The position numbers and the translations under genes were made by a program. The notes under the pieces are model-generated. The model saw nothing but the letters and a program-made list of their open reading frames with translations, searched no databases and was not told the origin of the DNA. Positions 16,401 through 27,135 of a stretch of 64,000 nt of DNA are shown here, one piece after another (the first letter of the stretch is position 1; every line of letters begins with the position of its first letter). This stretch comes from Blattamonas nauphoetae (taxonomy: Eukaryota; Preaxostyla; Oxymonadida), in contig JARBJD010000053.1 of the NCBI GenBank assembly GCA_033064195.1, positions 1 to 64,000 of the forward strand, written 5' to 3'.

Positions 16401-18359
16401 TCAGAATAGACCGAATTCAGCAATGAACTCTGGAGTTAAGTCGTCAATAGAGTCTGCATGAAACTTTGTGTGTTGAATTGGAACGTAGACAACTTTTGAC
16501 AGACAAGTGAGTCCATTCAGTAGAGTAGCTACAACATTTCCGTGTTTGTATTCGATGAATTTCCCCACGAATTGAAACTGTCTTCGCTTCTTCTGAAACT
16601 TGGCAACAGTCTTGTCTAAATCAAGGTGAATTAGCAGAATGTTTCCTGGCTTGTACTTCCATAGCATCTGTGTTGTCTGCTGTCGTTGAATGTTCTTCAA
16701 TTGCTCTTCACAACTGGAGATGTACAGTGCTTCGATTTCACGATTGTTTTGTGCCTGCTGTGGAGTGAACTTGTTCCAGTACGCTCGATGTGGAGTCATG
16801 TTGTAGTATTCCACCATCTGATTCATCAATGAATGATTTGCCATTTGTGTTGCATTGTCTTGGAATCCATCTCTGATTGTTCTGATCACTCGATCGACAA
16901 TTCTATTGTGATTTGTGAATGGTGAACTTGTGAAATATGTACTGACCTTCTGATGCTTGAAAAACTCTGATGCTTCAATACTAGTCCACGCTGCTTCTCC
17001 ATCACCACGAATGTTGTTGACGCTAACTCCACGATGATTAATCAGATCATTGATTGCAGTCTTGACTTTGCTCCATGATTTATCCAGTACAGGAATGACA
17101 ACCAGGTATTTAGTGTTTATGTTAATGGCAAAGAGGGAGATCTGAAGAACTGTTTTCGAAGTTGGCGATTGGATAAAAACGAGATCAATTTCCCAGGATC
17201 CAAACTTGGGAGAGAAGTATGGTCGATCACAATTCTGAGGAACCTTTCTGTCTGATGTCTTCTGTGGATCACCTGTTATTGCTTTGGACATGAACTGCAT
17301 CTTTGATCGAAATGGATACACAATTTTTTCCGTTGTTTTAGGAATCATTGGTGGATCAATTCTCATTCTGTCACTTCCTTTTTCTCTCTGAATTTTTCTC
17401 GGATGTGCAGCACTCCATCTGTGATTATATTCCTCATACCAATCCTGAAATGATCTTCCTCCGAATGGGATTTGTTTTGTATGAGTCAGAATGAAGTCAA
17501 GATCTTCGTTCGCAATAGTTCTATTCAACGAGGCTCGAACAAATGTGTCTCTGTTCATTTTATTGGCATCCAGAATGTGTGATGTAATAAAGTGTTCCAT
17601 ATGTTTTAGATTATTCATTATTGAGTTCTCAGCTTTGATTTGTTCATCTTCTGAATCGTTTCTCTGTTGATGATCAAACAATCCTTTCATATGTGCCAAC
17701 TTATTGAGCACTTGTTGTGTTGTCTTGCTAAAGGCTTCGAGCCCTCCTGGGCGGAGAGTTGGTTCGTACCGTCTGATCTCTCTCACTGGTTGGTTGAATG
17801 GAGTTGTTCTGATTGACATTGGTGGATTGGGAATTATGTTATCATCGTCCTCCTCTTCAAATTTCCTCTCCTTCATTGGATATTCATATTCAAACCCAGC
17901 CGATTTTAAGTTTCTCTTCAGTCCAGGAATAATTAGATATTCAGGTGGTTCTAGAACTATTGGTCTTTGCACTGGAGTTGGGATTGGGATTGGGATTTGA
18001 GTTTGTATTGGACTTGGGATTTGAGTTGGTATTGGACTCACTTCGCGATGATATAGTTGATATAGAGAGTATGCTCCTTCAGCTGTTCGATCTGGAAGAC
18101 GTGCTCCAATGTATTTCATGACAAACTGTTGTACAACACTTCTTCCATCCAACTCTGATAAATCAGGAGGTAATCCACCATTGAACCAATCTTCGAAATA
18201 TGTTTCATCATTTCCATCAAATGGTCCATTAGAATCAGCGCCATGATAAACAGGTAAAACGTTTGTTAAAGACCATTTCTTTTCGACTATTTCGTTTTGA
18301 GAGTGTTGTGTGCACCGAAGGAGTCTATTCACTAAAGTATTGATCTGTCGTGTGTTCAT
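16401..18359 (-). CDS. Retroviral-type integrase of Polinton copy B
   Basis: This 652-residue protein has the same layout as the copy A integrase. The variable N-terminal half contains a Pro/Ile-rich segment near residues 110-135 (IPTQIPSPIQTQIPIPIPTP). The integrase core starts near residue 385 (WEIDLVF, then RGDGEAAWTS), followed by a C-terminal binding region. The N-terminal halves of the two copies have drifted much more than the cores. A central stretch (16691-16946) is identical to copy A at DNA level, which hints at exchange between the copies. It is 23 bp from the polymerase region on the same strand. Confidence 0.85.
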   Translation of the reverse strand: MNTRQINTLVNRLLRCTQHSQNEIVEKKWSLTNVLPVYHGADSNGPFDGNDETYFEDWFNGGLPPDLSELDGRSVVQQFVMKYIGARLPDRTAEGAYSLYQLYHREVSPIPTQIPSPIQTQIPIPIPTPVQRPIVLEPPEYLIIPGLKRNLKSAGFEYEYPMKERKFEEEDDDNIIPNPPMSIRTTPFNQPVREIRRYEPTLRPGGLEAFSKTTQQVLNKLAHMKGLFDHQQRNDSEDEQIKAENSIMNNLKHMEHFITSHILDANKMNRDTFVRASLNRTIANEDLDFILTHTKQIPFGGRSFQDWYEEYNHRWSAAHPRKIQREKGSDRMRIDPPMIPKTTEKIVYPFRSKMQFMSKAITGDPQKTSDRKVPQNCDRPYFSPKFGSWEIDLVFIQSPTSKTVLQISLFAININTKYLVVIPVLDKSWSKVKTAINDLINHRGVSVNNIRGDGEAAWTSIEASEFFKHQKVSTYFTSSPFTNHNRIVDRVIRTIRDGFQDNATQMANHSLMNQMVEYYNMTPHRAYWNKFTPQQAQNNREIEALYISSCEEQLKNIQRQQTTQMLWKYKPGNILLIHLDLDKTVAKFQKKRRQFQFVGKFIEYKHGNVVATLLNGLTCLSKVVYVPIQHTKFHADSIDDLTPEFIAEFGLF

Positions 18360-18382
18360 TTATACAAAAATAAAGTTTGTGT

Positions 18383-21300
18383 TTATTCGATTTGATAATC
18401 AGTAGCTTTCAGTCCATGAATGAATGGAGGACACGATTCATTTTCAAGTACGATTGCTTTCAGATGAATTCCACTGAGACTAAGTTTCTGTTGTTGTATT
18501 TTCGCTATCTCAAATCCATTTGTATCCTCTTCGCTCACGATTCTTTTCGTCTGAAAGTTCAAGGTGGTAGTCACAGTCTTCTCTCCATTCAGACACTTCA
18601 CATAATCTTCGCTTGTGATATTTGTTTTCTTTAGAGACACTCCTTTGATCTTGCATTTCTCATCTAGTGAGTAGCACTTGGGTGCAAGACAAATCATCTG
18701 CTCACCTTCCTTCTCAATAGCTAGTCCTAACAGTTTCTTCTCATCATCAACTCCCTTTTCAGGATTGGGAAACCATTCATATTTGTGTGCATCATAGAAT
18801 TCTTTGTCAGCAATCACATGTTCAAATTGTTGATGAATACCAGCACTCGGATCTCCACTAATTGCCCAGTACGCAGAGTCAGTGTCTCCCTCACAGAAGT
18901 GAATCTTGTTCATGTCTAGGCATTTGTACATGAAGTTGTAGATGAAATTCAGATACCAGAACTTGGCATTGTCGAGTGTGAATACTGCTTCTTGTAGGCA
19001 TGTTTTGCATGATGCTTTCTCTCTGTCTTCAATCACGATGTAGTTGTCCTCATTGATCTCTCTTGTTGCCACAAATCCTTTCATCATCTGTTTCAAATAT
19101 GTTCTCTTCTCATTGCAGATTGCGATTGAGTTGTACTTCTCAGTGTTCATTCCATCGTATCCGTAACTTCCATTCAAGTTGGTCTTACAGAACTGTTCCT
19201 TTCCTTTGTTTCCAACCTTCATTGCTTCTATTCTGTCATTCATGAATGAGGTCACGAATGGTTCAAATCCAGCATGCCTTGAGAATACCATCACACTCCG
19301 GACTTCGTCCACAATGAAGTGGCAATAGTCGATGAGGAACCACAGATAGTATGTCGAAAAGAACATATACTGATCGTGTGTGCTCAAGAGTTGAGTCAGC
19401 TTTCTTTGTTTGTCATCAGTCTTCAATCCATGTTTCTTCATCAACGAATAAGTCTTCTCTCCAATGTTTTCTTCTGTTGTATTGACAATGATGTTTCTGA
19501 ATATTGGTGGGAAGTTAATGAAATCATTAATATATTTCTCATCGATGTGTCCTTTTAATTCTGCAACGAATAGTGTCTTCTGATTCTTGTTTTCGATGAT
19601 CTCACGACCTTCCTTATCTCCTGTTGCTGTGTACAAACATCTTCCTGGCATGTACATTCTGTGATTCGTGTATGGATTGTTTTTGTTCTTGATTGATGAG
19701 AAAGCACTTGGATAAAGTGAATTAAAGTCAACACCGCAGACATGAGTCATTTTATGTTCAGTATCTTTGGAGACAACTTTTCCATCTTCACGCTTGAAGT
19801 GATTGATTGGTGTCACGTCTTTGATGTTTTGTCGGTGTTGAACATTCGATAATCCACCAGTCACAGCTGCTCTCAGTTTGTGATAAGTTTGCTCGTGTGT
19901 CAGAGTCATTGGTAGTGATTTCCAGATGCAGTACTTCTTCAATTGAATTCTCAATCGTGTGAGATGCTCATCTTTGTCTGACTTGTAGGTGTTGCAGTAA
20001 TCACAGCAGATCTTCACGTTCTCTTTTGAATGACCTTTCGAATTGTCGATTCTGTCCAGTGTTGGTCGAACTGCTTGTGAGAAGTGACTCTTGCAGATGT
20101 AGCACACTCTCTTGCACTGTTGAACGAACCAATCATAGTCTGCTTCAGTGACATTTTTGTCAGTACTGCGATGTGCTTTCTGGTCTTGATAAATGTACGA
20201 TGCTACCTTGTACTTCCAGTATTATTTGGTGATTTTTATTTCACCAGATTGATCCACTCCATTGAAATCATCATCGATATCGAAATCCTTGTAGGCACAA
20301 GCGTACTTGATTGCTGAAGCATTTGCTGACAGTGAGAGATTGTGCAACATGTCCACTTTGTATTGGAAGTTCAGATCAATGAGATTGTCAAGTGGTGCAA
20401 TCATGCATTCGACGTCTCTAATGTTGTAGAATTTGAGGTATTCCCATCGATTCTTGAATCCTTGTTTATTCCAATCATCAAGGTAAAGTTGGTAATCGGT
20501 GTCTGACATTTCACTGTTGTTGAGACTGGAATAGAATTCATATTTGGAGAATGGTTCTTGTTTGCTCAGCACTGCATCGTAGTCTGATGAATCAAATGAT
20601 TCGTAAGCAAAGAATGATTTCTGAAGTGTCGTGTTTCCTCCAAAAGCCTTCACTGCATTATCCAATGTCATTGGTCCAGTGTATGACATCATGTCGATGA
20701 ATCGAAGTACCTGTTGTGTCTTCTCGTGTCTGATCAATACCTGCTTGTACTTCGTTGTAGATCCAAGAAAGCTCACCACTTTCCAATCCTTGTCAACGAG
20801 ATCACGAAAGATGAGATTGATGTCGAATCTGGAGCTATTGAATCCAATGATACTGACTTGGTTTTGTGACGGAATTTCAGGATCCTCGTAGTAGTTGTCC
20901 TCTCGAACTGTCTCAGCATATTTGAAGAGTTCTCTGATCCACTGCTTCACAAAGTCCTTTCCATCTCGAAGATCAAAGTAGATTGACTTCACTCCTGATT
21001 TTGTTTTGATTGCTGATGCAACAGACAGTGGTTTCAAATGTGAGATCAACTGAGTGTTGTCATCAGAGAATAGATTGTCAAGAATGAGATCCTCCATTGT
21101 TTCGAAATCGTATGTGATGTAGTACTGTGTTGGTTTGAATTCGTCTTGTCTTTTGTGTGCCATCAGAAATTCATAAGTTCTATTGTTGAGGATATGTGGA
21201 ACATATGGTCTTGGTGTCTTATCGAGTGAGATTTTCTTCACGTGTTTTCCATCAAGCTCTTTGCACTCTTTGAGATGCTTCTCGTAGTATGTCTTGAAGT

Positions 21301-22738
21301 GTGAATCCTTGACTTGAAATCCTCTTGACTGACAATATGGACAGAGTTTGTATCCAGTGATTTTCTCAGGATCAACGATGAACATCACGTGGACGAGTGT
21401 GGCTGTAAGCGGAATCATCAGAAGTGGGAGAACTCTTGCATCATCATTCTCGTTGACATACGATTGACTTAGGAAATATCGTTTCTTATCTTCATCGTAT
21501 TCATAAATGTGAACAGTGATGTTGAAAATTTGCATCGCTTTCTCCAAATCACATGCAATATCAAATCCAGGATAATTGCGTAAGTGTTCAGTTAATTGAT
21601 GTGGTCGAAGGTGTGTGAGATTCTCAAAGACTGCAAACAATCGTTTTGCTTCAACGTTTCTCATATTGATTGATATCTTTTTCCCAGGCACTTCAGGAAG
21701 GGTGAGGAACGACAATGATTGAAAGAAGCAAATGTTGAACTCAGAATCGATGTACCGAACGTTTCTCGTTTTGATGTGTTCAGTGAGAATTGCATTTGCT
21801 TTTCCTGCGACTGGAAATCGATAGACTGCAACCAGAATGGAGTGGAATGCAATGTACATTGTCTTCGTATCCATCAGTGTTCTCTCTTGAGATTCTTTGA
21901 TCAGATTGATCGCATATTTTGAATCCTCGTTGATGTCTCCTGAACTTCTGATCACCGTTGGGAAACTCTTCGATGTGTTCTCCAATTCTGGTCTGAAGTC
22001 TTTGTATGTTGTTTCATCTTTATCTTTCCTCTCTATGATCTTACCAAAGTCAATACTAATCTTGAATGGATGATCCTTCTCCTTGTCGAATACTGCTTTG
22101 ATGAAGGTTGTGATTTCATCAACATTCTTCAGATGATTGTGGAAGTACAACTGATATGGTTTTCCATTATCTTCAACCTTCTCGACCTCATTCTTTTTGA
22201 ACTTCCTTCGTGCATTCATGAGACATTCATTGAATGCTGCTTTGTCACGTGGTTCAGCAAGTAATATGCATTCTTCAAATCCATCAAAAATCTGCACTTC
22301 TCTTTTGTCCATTTGTTCATTCTTCTTCTGAATGATCAGCAGATTCTTCATCCAATGATCCATTAACTTCTCTTCAATTGATTTCAGTTTCCACGTCATT
22401 CTGAACACTTGCTTCTTCAGTTCCTCTTTGTTTACTCTTGGATTTGCTTTCATGTTCTCAACGATCATTCGGTGAGCGAGTCGATCTTCTGACGCCATCT
22501 GTTGTCGAAGTTTCACTTGTTCAATAAAATCTGGAATGAGATTGAGATCGAGATTCTTTGTTGGATGTGGAAACTCGAGATCTGTATGTTGAAGCATATT
22601 CAGGAGAAATGATCTGTGATGTTGATAATTTTTACTGTCAGGATTGTATGTTCGACCATCAATAAAGTGAAATTGTGTATTCGGAAAGAGGTCTCGAATT
22701 TCTTGAATTCTATTTTTGATTGGTTTTAGCAGTGCCAT
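18383..22738 (-). pseudogene. Protein-primed DNA polymerase B of copy B (broken)
   Basis: The region matches the 1468-residue polymerase of copy A from end to end and carries the same parts: the OTU-like stretch, the YDFETMED exonuclease motif, the HNH-like zinc module with LDRIDNSKGHS, motif A DFNSLYPS, motif B with GSYGYDG and motif C EGDTDSAY. It appears to have about one break, so it is treated as a fossil. The first 120 residues differ most from copy A. The C-terminal half is nearly identical, with a DNA block of about 250 bp without differences near 18.88-19.13 kb. Confidence 0.85.
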
Positions 22739-22781
22739 TTACTACAAAATAAAAAATCAGAAAATAAAAAAAGTTGAGCGT

Positions 22782-23207
22782 TTATTTCTGTTTTCTCAGA
22801 TGGGGTTTTTTCTTCGCAGTCAGCCATGTATCAAGTCTAATTCTGAACACTTCACTTCCGCCAATCTCTCTATAGGTGAATGGAACCAGAACTTTGGTGT
22901 ACTCACCAACGAGTTCACAATTGAATTTCTTCAATTCATTTTCGACGAATGATTGAGTGTAGTGTCGACGTTTCGCTAAGTGAGGTCTGTTTCCTTGATT
23001 CCACAACTTTGGTTTTATTCTCCATTCAACTCCCTCATGAACATACGTCACCGGCACATTATTTCTGACATACTCAGAGACTAGCGAACAGTTCTCTTCT
23101 CTCATTGATTCAATTAATGCTTGTTCTGAACATACTCGACGTCTTTCCTTGTACATCAAACTCGCGGGAGTTTGGCGCCTCTCACGATTCTCTTCAGTTG
23201 GATTCAT
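22782..23207 (-). CDS. Small tandem-repeat protein next to polymerase, copy B (141 aa)
   Basis: This counterpart of the protein at 7811-8236 has the same length and two repeat units: ENCSLVSEY with EWRIKPKLWNQGNRPH, and FNCELVGEY with RIRLDTWLTAKKKPH. The first 45 residues are basic and variable. The linker TQSFVENEL is shared with both relatives. Consistent linkage to the polymerase suggests a role in replication or DNA end binding, but this is only inferred. Confidence 0.6.
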   Translation of the reverse strand: MNPTEENRERRQTPASLMYKERRRVCSEQALIESMREENCSLVSEYVRNNVPVTYVHEGVEWRIKPKLWNQGNRPHLAKRRHYTQSFVENELKKFNCELVGEYTKVLVPFTYREIGGSEVFRIRLDTWLTAKKKPHLRKQK

Positions 23208-24913
23208 TTAATACAAATTAAAAAATTCAAAAATAAATTTTCATTCGTTGTTTTCTCAGTTTTGGTTTTTTCACTCAGATCGAGGATCAATGGGTTCGAT
23301 CACTCATTTCTCAAAAGTGATAGTTTCGTTCTAATTCTTCGCGTTTCAGATTCTTCCGGTGCTCAGGATCATCGTGGTATGCTCCGTTTTTTCCTTTTTC
23401 CGAACTTTTACAGAGATATTCGAGGTTTCAGGATCGGTCGTGGATCTCTGCACTTTTATGGAAAAACGAGTATGTCACTCTCCTTTTCTTCTTTTTTCAG
23501 CTCTGTTTAACTCGTTTTTGATTGAATTGTCACTTGTTTCTCACTCATTATTGTTTCATTTTTGACCTCACTTCCGTCTTCGTTTTTTCCTTGTTTATCC
23601 TTTTTAATCACTTCATTCATGTTTCTTTCAACTAAACTTTTTCTCCAATTCAACACACTAATTCTCGTTTACTGGATTTTCCGAACTTTTGCAGAGATCC
23701 GCCATTCAACGGCTCACTTCAGTTCTCGGTATTTTTCCGGAAAAACCAACATTTCACATACATTTTTGAATCATTTTTGTTGTTTTTAAGAGAGAAAAAC
23801 CGGAACACAGACCTGATTTTCACTATTGGAGTCACATTTCACACCCTTTTCACGTTCGTCAATTTCCCTCTCATTTTCATTCTTGCCCGCTTCATTGTTG
23901 CTTCTTTCGCTTTCTTTTACTCTGTTTTTGTGAAAAAAGTGATGAAAAGTTGACTAAAATGATGTGCTAGTGAAGTGAGAACGGCCCACAAAATGGAAGT
24001 GATATGAGCAAAACGAAGAGGAATGATGAACAGATCATATGTGAAATGGGGAGCAAAAGTGATAAAATGAATGGGACTACAGTCGGTTTTGAAGTGACAA
24101 AAACGGTCAAAAGTTGAGAAGTGAAAACATGAAAAAGTGACTTTATGGGAGAACTATCCGACAAAATCTCCTCAAAATTTGAGCACACCTTACTCATACC
24201 GCGAGAAAGAAGGATTTGTGACGAAATCCAGATTAAAAAATCCATAGTGTCAAAATGTTGGTGCAAATGTGTCGTCACAAGTGTGATCGAAAAACCGACC
24301 CTCCAGAGCGAACTATAGGTGATGTACAACCAGAATTCTCAAAAAAGCGTCGCTTGAGTGCGATTGTGAAGTGGTTGACGTGAAATCAATGAGAAATGAA
24401 AATTGACAAAAAATTGTGAAAACGATCGTGTGTCGAGGATCGTCAGAACCGAATGACGTGAATACCTGTCAACTATCGATTTGACATGTTTTGAGACCAT
24501 CAGAGGGCGAAAAGTGACGTGTAGGAGAAGAGCGAGACGTCACTTTCTCCTCCTTAAAAATTTTGTCATTTTCAAAATATGTTGTGGGGTCGGATCAAAC
24601 TTTTTTTTCAAAAGTGCTTTTTTCCGAAAATTTCACCTTTCAAAATCAATTTCGTAATTTTAGAACGTGTTTGAACACAATTTGAGACATAAAGGTGTTC
24701 ATAGTGGCGAAATCCGAACATCGACTTTTTCGTCACTTTTTGGACCAAAGTTCGGTACGTCACTCCACGAATTCTCAACCGATTTTGATCAAACCTCTTT
24801 TGATCGATGACCGACAGTGTCCCCGAGATTTTAGAAATTTTTTCAGAATTTTTCGAAATGGTTCTCACATTGGTTTCGACTGATTTGTGGTCAAAAATAG
24901 ATTTTCAGTAGTT
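23208..24913. other. Non-coding stretch at the right side of copy B
   Basis: No supportable gene is seen. A sequence TTTTCCGAACTTTTRCAGAG occurs twice, at about 23396 and 23678, each followed about 50-60 bp later by a GGAAAAACS run, so a diverged direct repeat of about 90 bp is likely. The part from 23.93 to 24.55 kb is rich in GTGAAAA and GTGACG strings. Open frames at 24.61-24.88 kb exist on both strands and look accidental. An element terminus may lie here. Confidence 0.5.
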
Positions 24914-25516
24914 TCATGACCTTTCATGGTACTTTCTCAAGTGAGGACGGTCTCCAAAATACAACCAATTGTCCAAGCGAACGTAATACTCATTCTTTGT
25001 TCGTAAATCGCGATATTTGAATGGCTCAAGTACCTTTGTGTATGTCCCAATGAGTTCACAATTCTCTTTTTTCAATTCATTTTCAACAAACGACTGTGTG
25101 TATCTTCTTCGTTTGTTTTTGTGAGTTCTGAATCCTTTCATCCATTTTGATGGGATCACTATCCATTCAATTCCTTCGTGTCGATATGTGACTGGAGTAT
25201 TTGAATGAGTGTATTCAGAAATGAGTTCACAATTCTCATTTTTCATTGATTCAATAAGCTTCTCTTTTGTGCACCGATTTGCTGGTCGAAGATATTTCTG
25301 ACGATTCAGATGTGGTCTGTATCCTTTGACGAAACTATTGACGTACACTTGATAAGTTTCATCTGGTTTCTCTTCGAGATAGTATTCGAAAGTGCTTCCA
25401 GTGAGATAAGTTGTTCCTTGTCGATTGAGAGTTGGAGGTGATTTCATTTTCAAATTATCTTTCTCGAGAATTTCTAGGAGTTGTGTTGGTGTCAAGACGC
25501 TGCTCATTTTATACAA
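24914..25516 (-). CDS. Tandem-repeat protein, longer relative (200 aa)
   Basis: The protein carries three units of the repeat seen in the 141-residue proteins. The first is incomplete in the eye (about 45-80, ending GYRPH). The second is ENCELISEY to GFRTH at about 100-140. The third is ENCELIGTY to GDRPHLRKY at about 150-197. The linker TQSFVENELKK is kept. Its start is preceded by the same AT-rich motif as other element genes, which ties it to the Polinton-like elements although it lies 1.7 kb from copy B. It may mark a further element or the far end of copy B. Confidence 0.55.
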   Translation of the reverse strand: MYKMSSVLTPTQLLEILEKDNLKMKSPPTLNRQGTTYLTGSTFEYYLEEKPDETYQVYVNSFVKGYRPHLNRQKYLRPANRCTKEKLIESMKNENCELISEYTHSNTPVTYRHEGIEWIVIPSKWMKGFRTHKNKRRRYTQSFVENELKKENCELIGTYTKVLEPFKYRDLRTKNEYYVRLDNWLYFGDRPHLRKYHERS

Positions 25517-25634
25517 ATTAAAAAATTGAATAAAAAAAGAAATCGACGTTGTTTTCTAAAAGTACTCAAAAAAAGCTTCAAAAAAGACACTTTTCAAGAG
25601 GTCCGTTTTTCGCCTTTATTTTCGAATTTACGGC

Positions 25635-25667
25635 AAAATATTGACTACTCTGAAATGTCAATATTTT
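25635..25667. repeat. Perfect 11-bp inverted repeat
   Basis: AAAATATTGAC (25635-25645) and GTCAATATTTT (25657-25667) form a hairpin with an 11-nt loop. It lies between the repeat-protein gene and the Harbinger-type transposase gene. It could be a terminator, a transposon end or chance. Confidence 0.45.
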
Positions 25668-25770
25668 CAGTAGTAAGTGAGATGGAAATTAGAATGAGTC
25701 ATATTAAAAAAAATCAATTGGCTCTGAGATTCAAATTGATTTCTCGTTCCAATTCTCCTAGGAGTATCAC

Positions 25771-26721
25771 TTATGCCAGTTTGGTTCCCTTTTCGCTTAT
25801 ACCACGACTGACGCAGAGATGGAACACGGAATACAGCTTGGCCATGGTGTGTTTCCAAGTGCCCTGCAAAATACGAAAGAGGCTCTTAAGTCGCCCAAAA
25901 AAGCGTTCCACAATCACTCTATCAGTTGTGTGTTCGCCATCGTCTTGTGCATCAGTGATGATCGCGTTGTGAAGAGCACGTCCCCCCACGTAAGCTGAAT
26001 CGGCCATGTATCTTTCCTCTCCGAGGATTCGAGTAATTTCTGGCCAGTGTGTTTGATGGACCATCCAATCGTGAACTGCACCTTCAGCTGGACGCGAAAT
26101 TGTGGCGCATCGTCCTGTAACAACGTTGACGCCACAGTTCCATTTGACGCAATGAAACTTGTGTTTGCCTGAATAATGAGTATCAACCGGTCGAGTTTGG
26201 TCTCGTGGAACCGGTATTCTGACAACCGTGCAATCAAACACGAGAGCAATATCGGGTATGGCTGGATCGCGATCTCTTGTTTGAGTTAGGAGGGCTGGGG
26301 TGAGAATTGCATTTAGGTATTCGATTGTCTGCCACAAAACACGCCAGACAGTACTCTCGCCTTTAACCAAATGCATCGTGCTCATGTAGACTACATGAAA
26401 TGATGCCGTATGGAAAAAGGAAAGAACGAGGAAAATTTGATCAGCTGTGTTTTTTATAATCGAGGGTCGTCCGATTCTAGAACGGGGCAGATGATCTACT
26501 ATAGCGATGATTGATTCTAAGCCTTCCTCCGTGAAGCCGGTCTGCCGAAGACAGAGATTGTTGGGATTTTGTGCAGTTGACTTGAGATATTCCAGAATCG
26601 TTTGTAATCGTTGACGTCGATCATTTTCGTACTGTTGGCGGACTCGTTGTCTATTTCTCGCAATGTTTTCGGACCTGTTTAGAGCTTCCTCCAAATTTCT
26701 AGGTCGAGGTAGTTTGGGCAT
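25771..26721 (-). CDS. IS5/Harbinger-type DDE transposase
   Basis: This 316-residue protein belongs to the DDE_Tnp_4-like superfamily. A helical N-terminal part with FTEEGLESI and a helix-turn-helix-like segment (IGRPSIIKNTADQIFLVLSF, about 80-100) precedes the catalytic core. VFDCTVVRIP holds the first Asp at about 175, RYMADSAYVGG the second at about 242, and VIVERFFGRLKSLFRIL the Glu at about 275. YSGKHKFHCVKWNCGVN matches the family's conserved block. Length is at the short end of the family (usually 350-450). I found no terminal inverted repeats or second Myb-like gene, so it may be a remnant or a single-gene type. It is not Polinton-related. Confidence 0.8.
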   Translation of the reverse strand: MPKLPRPRNLEEALNRSENIARNRQRVRQQYENDRRQRLQTILEYLKSTAQNPNNLCLRQTGFTEEGLESIIAIVDHLPRSRIGRPSIIKNTADQIFLVLSFFHTASFHVVYMSTMHLVKGESTVWRVLWQTIEYLNAILTPALLTQTRDRDPAIPDIALVFDCTVVRIPVPRDQTRPVDTHYSGKHKFHCVKWNCGVNVVTGRCATISRPAEGAVHDWMVHQTHWPEITRILGEERYMADSAYVGGRALHNAIITDAQDDGEHTTDRVIVERFFGRLKSLFRILQGTWKHTMAKLYSVFHLCVSRGISEKGTKLA

Positions 26722-27100
26722 CTCTGGATTTTTTCCGTGATAGTTCGTGTGATGTAGTTGAAGATGCAGAGAGGAGAGATCGAAATAAACTGAGTGAGTG
26801 GGAACTTTTTGTTGATTTGATCGAACCCTTTACTCGTATCATTTCGAAACAACCCTTTCTGTTTCGAAACGTTTCGCGCATTTCGAAACAAGGTCTCTAC
26901 TTGCGAAAGACATCGAATCATTGCATTTTAAAAGTATCTGTTTCTCATTTTGACCTTCATTGATGAAACACAGGAATCGTTTCGCAAATCGTCCAATGAC
27001 AAACCAGGAGAAGGAACAAACAATTACTCTTTTTATGAAGCTCATTGTCTATCATATGATACCTTGTTTGAAGATTTTGTTTTAAAGAGGATTAAATCAC
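26722..27100. other. Non-coding flank between two transposons
   Basis: No gene is seen. The palindrome TTTCGAAA recurs at about 26838, 26860 and 26881 within 55 bp, and GTTTCGCAAAT appears again near 26974. The stretch probably contains the upstream region of the Harbinger-type gene. Confidence 0.4.
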
Positions 27101-27135
27101 TACAGGGTGGCCACTGAAAACTTGGTATGGGCAGT
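27101..27135 (+). repeat. Left terminal inverted repeat of mariner
   Basis: This 35-bp repeat includes the TA target base pair. All 35 positions match the right repeat in inverse orientation. Confidence 0.92.

Larger units (their letters stand above)
10097..25516. mobile_element. Polinton/Maverick-like element, copy B
   Basis: This is a virus-like fossil with a near-complete gene set: two major-capsid-like genes, four small or unknown capsid-block genes, packaging ATPase, integrase, protein-primed polymerase B and small repeat proteins. It lies in the same orientation as copy A with the same order. Most genes are open; I see about one break, in the polymerase, so it appears young. Terminal inverted repeats and target duplication were not found, so the ends are approximate. 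The left end lies between 9.1 and 10.1 kb. The right end lies near 23.2 kb, or beyond the related gene ending at 25.5 kb. Confidence 0.85.

Noticed and set aside
24608-24883. Opposing short frames on both strands
   Set aside because: No conserved motif, no element-type start motif and mirrored open frames point to chance.
25771-26721. Assigning the Harbinger-type transposase to the Polinton element
   Set aside because: It lacks the element's start motif and belongs to a different transposase superfamily. It is more likely a neighbouring insertion.
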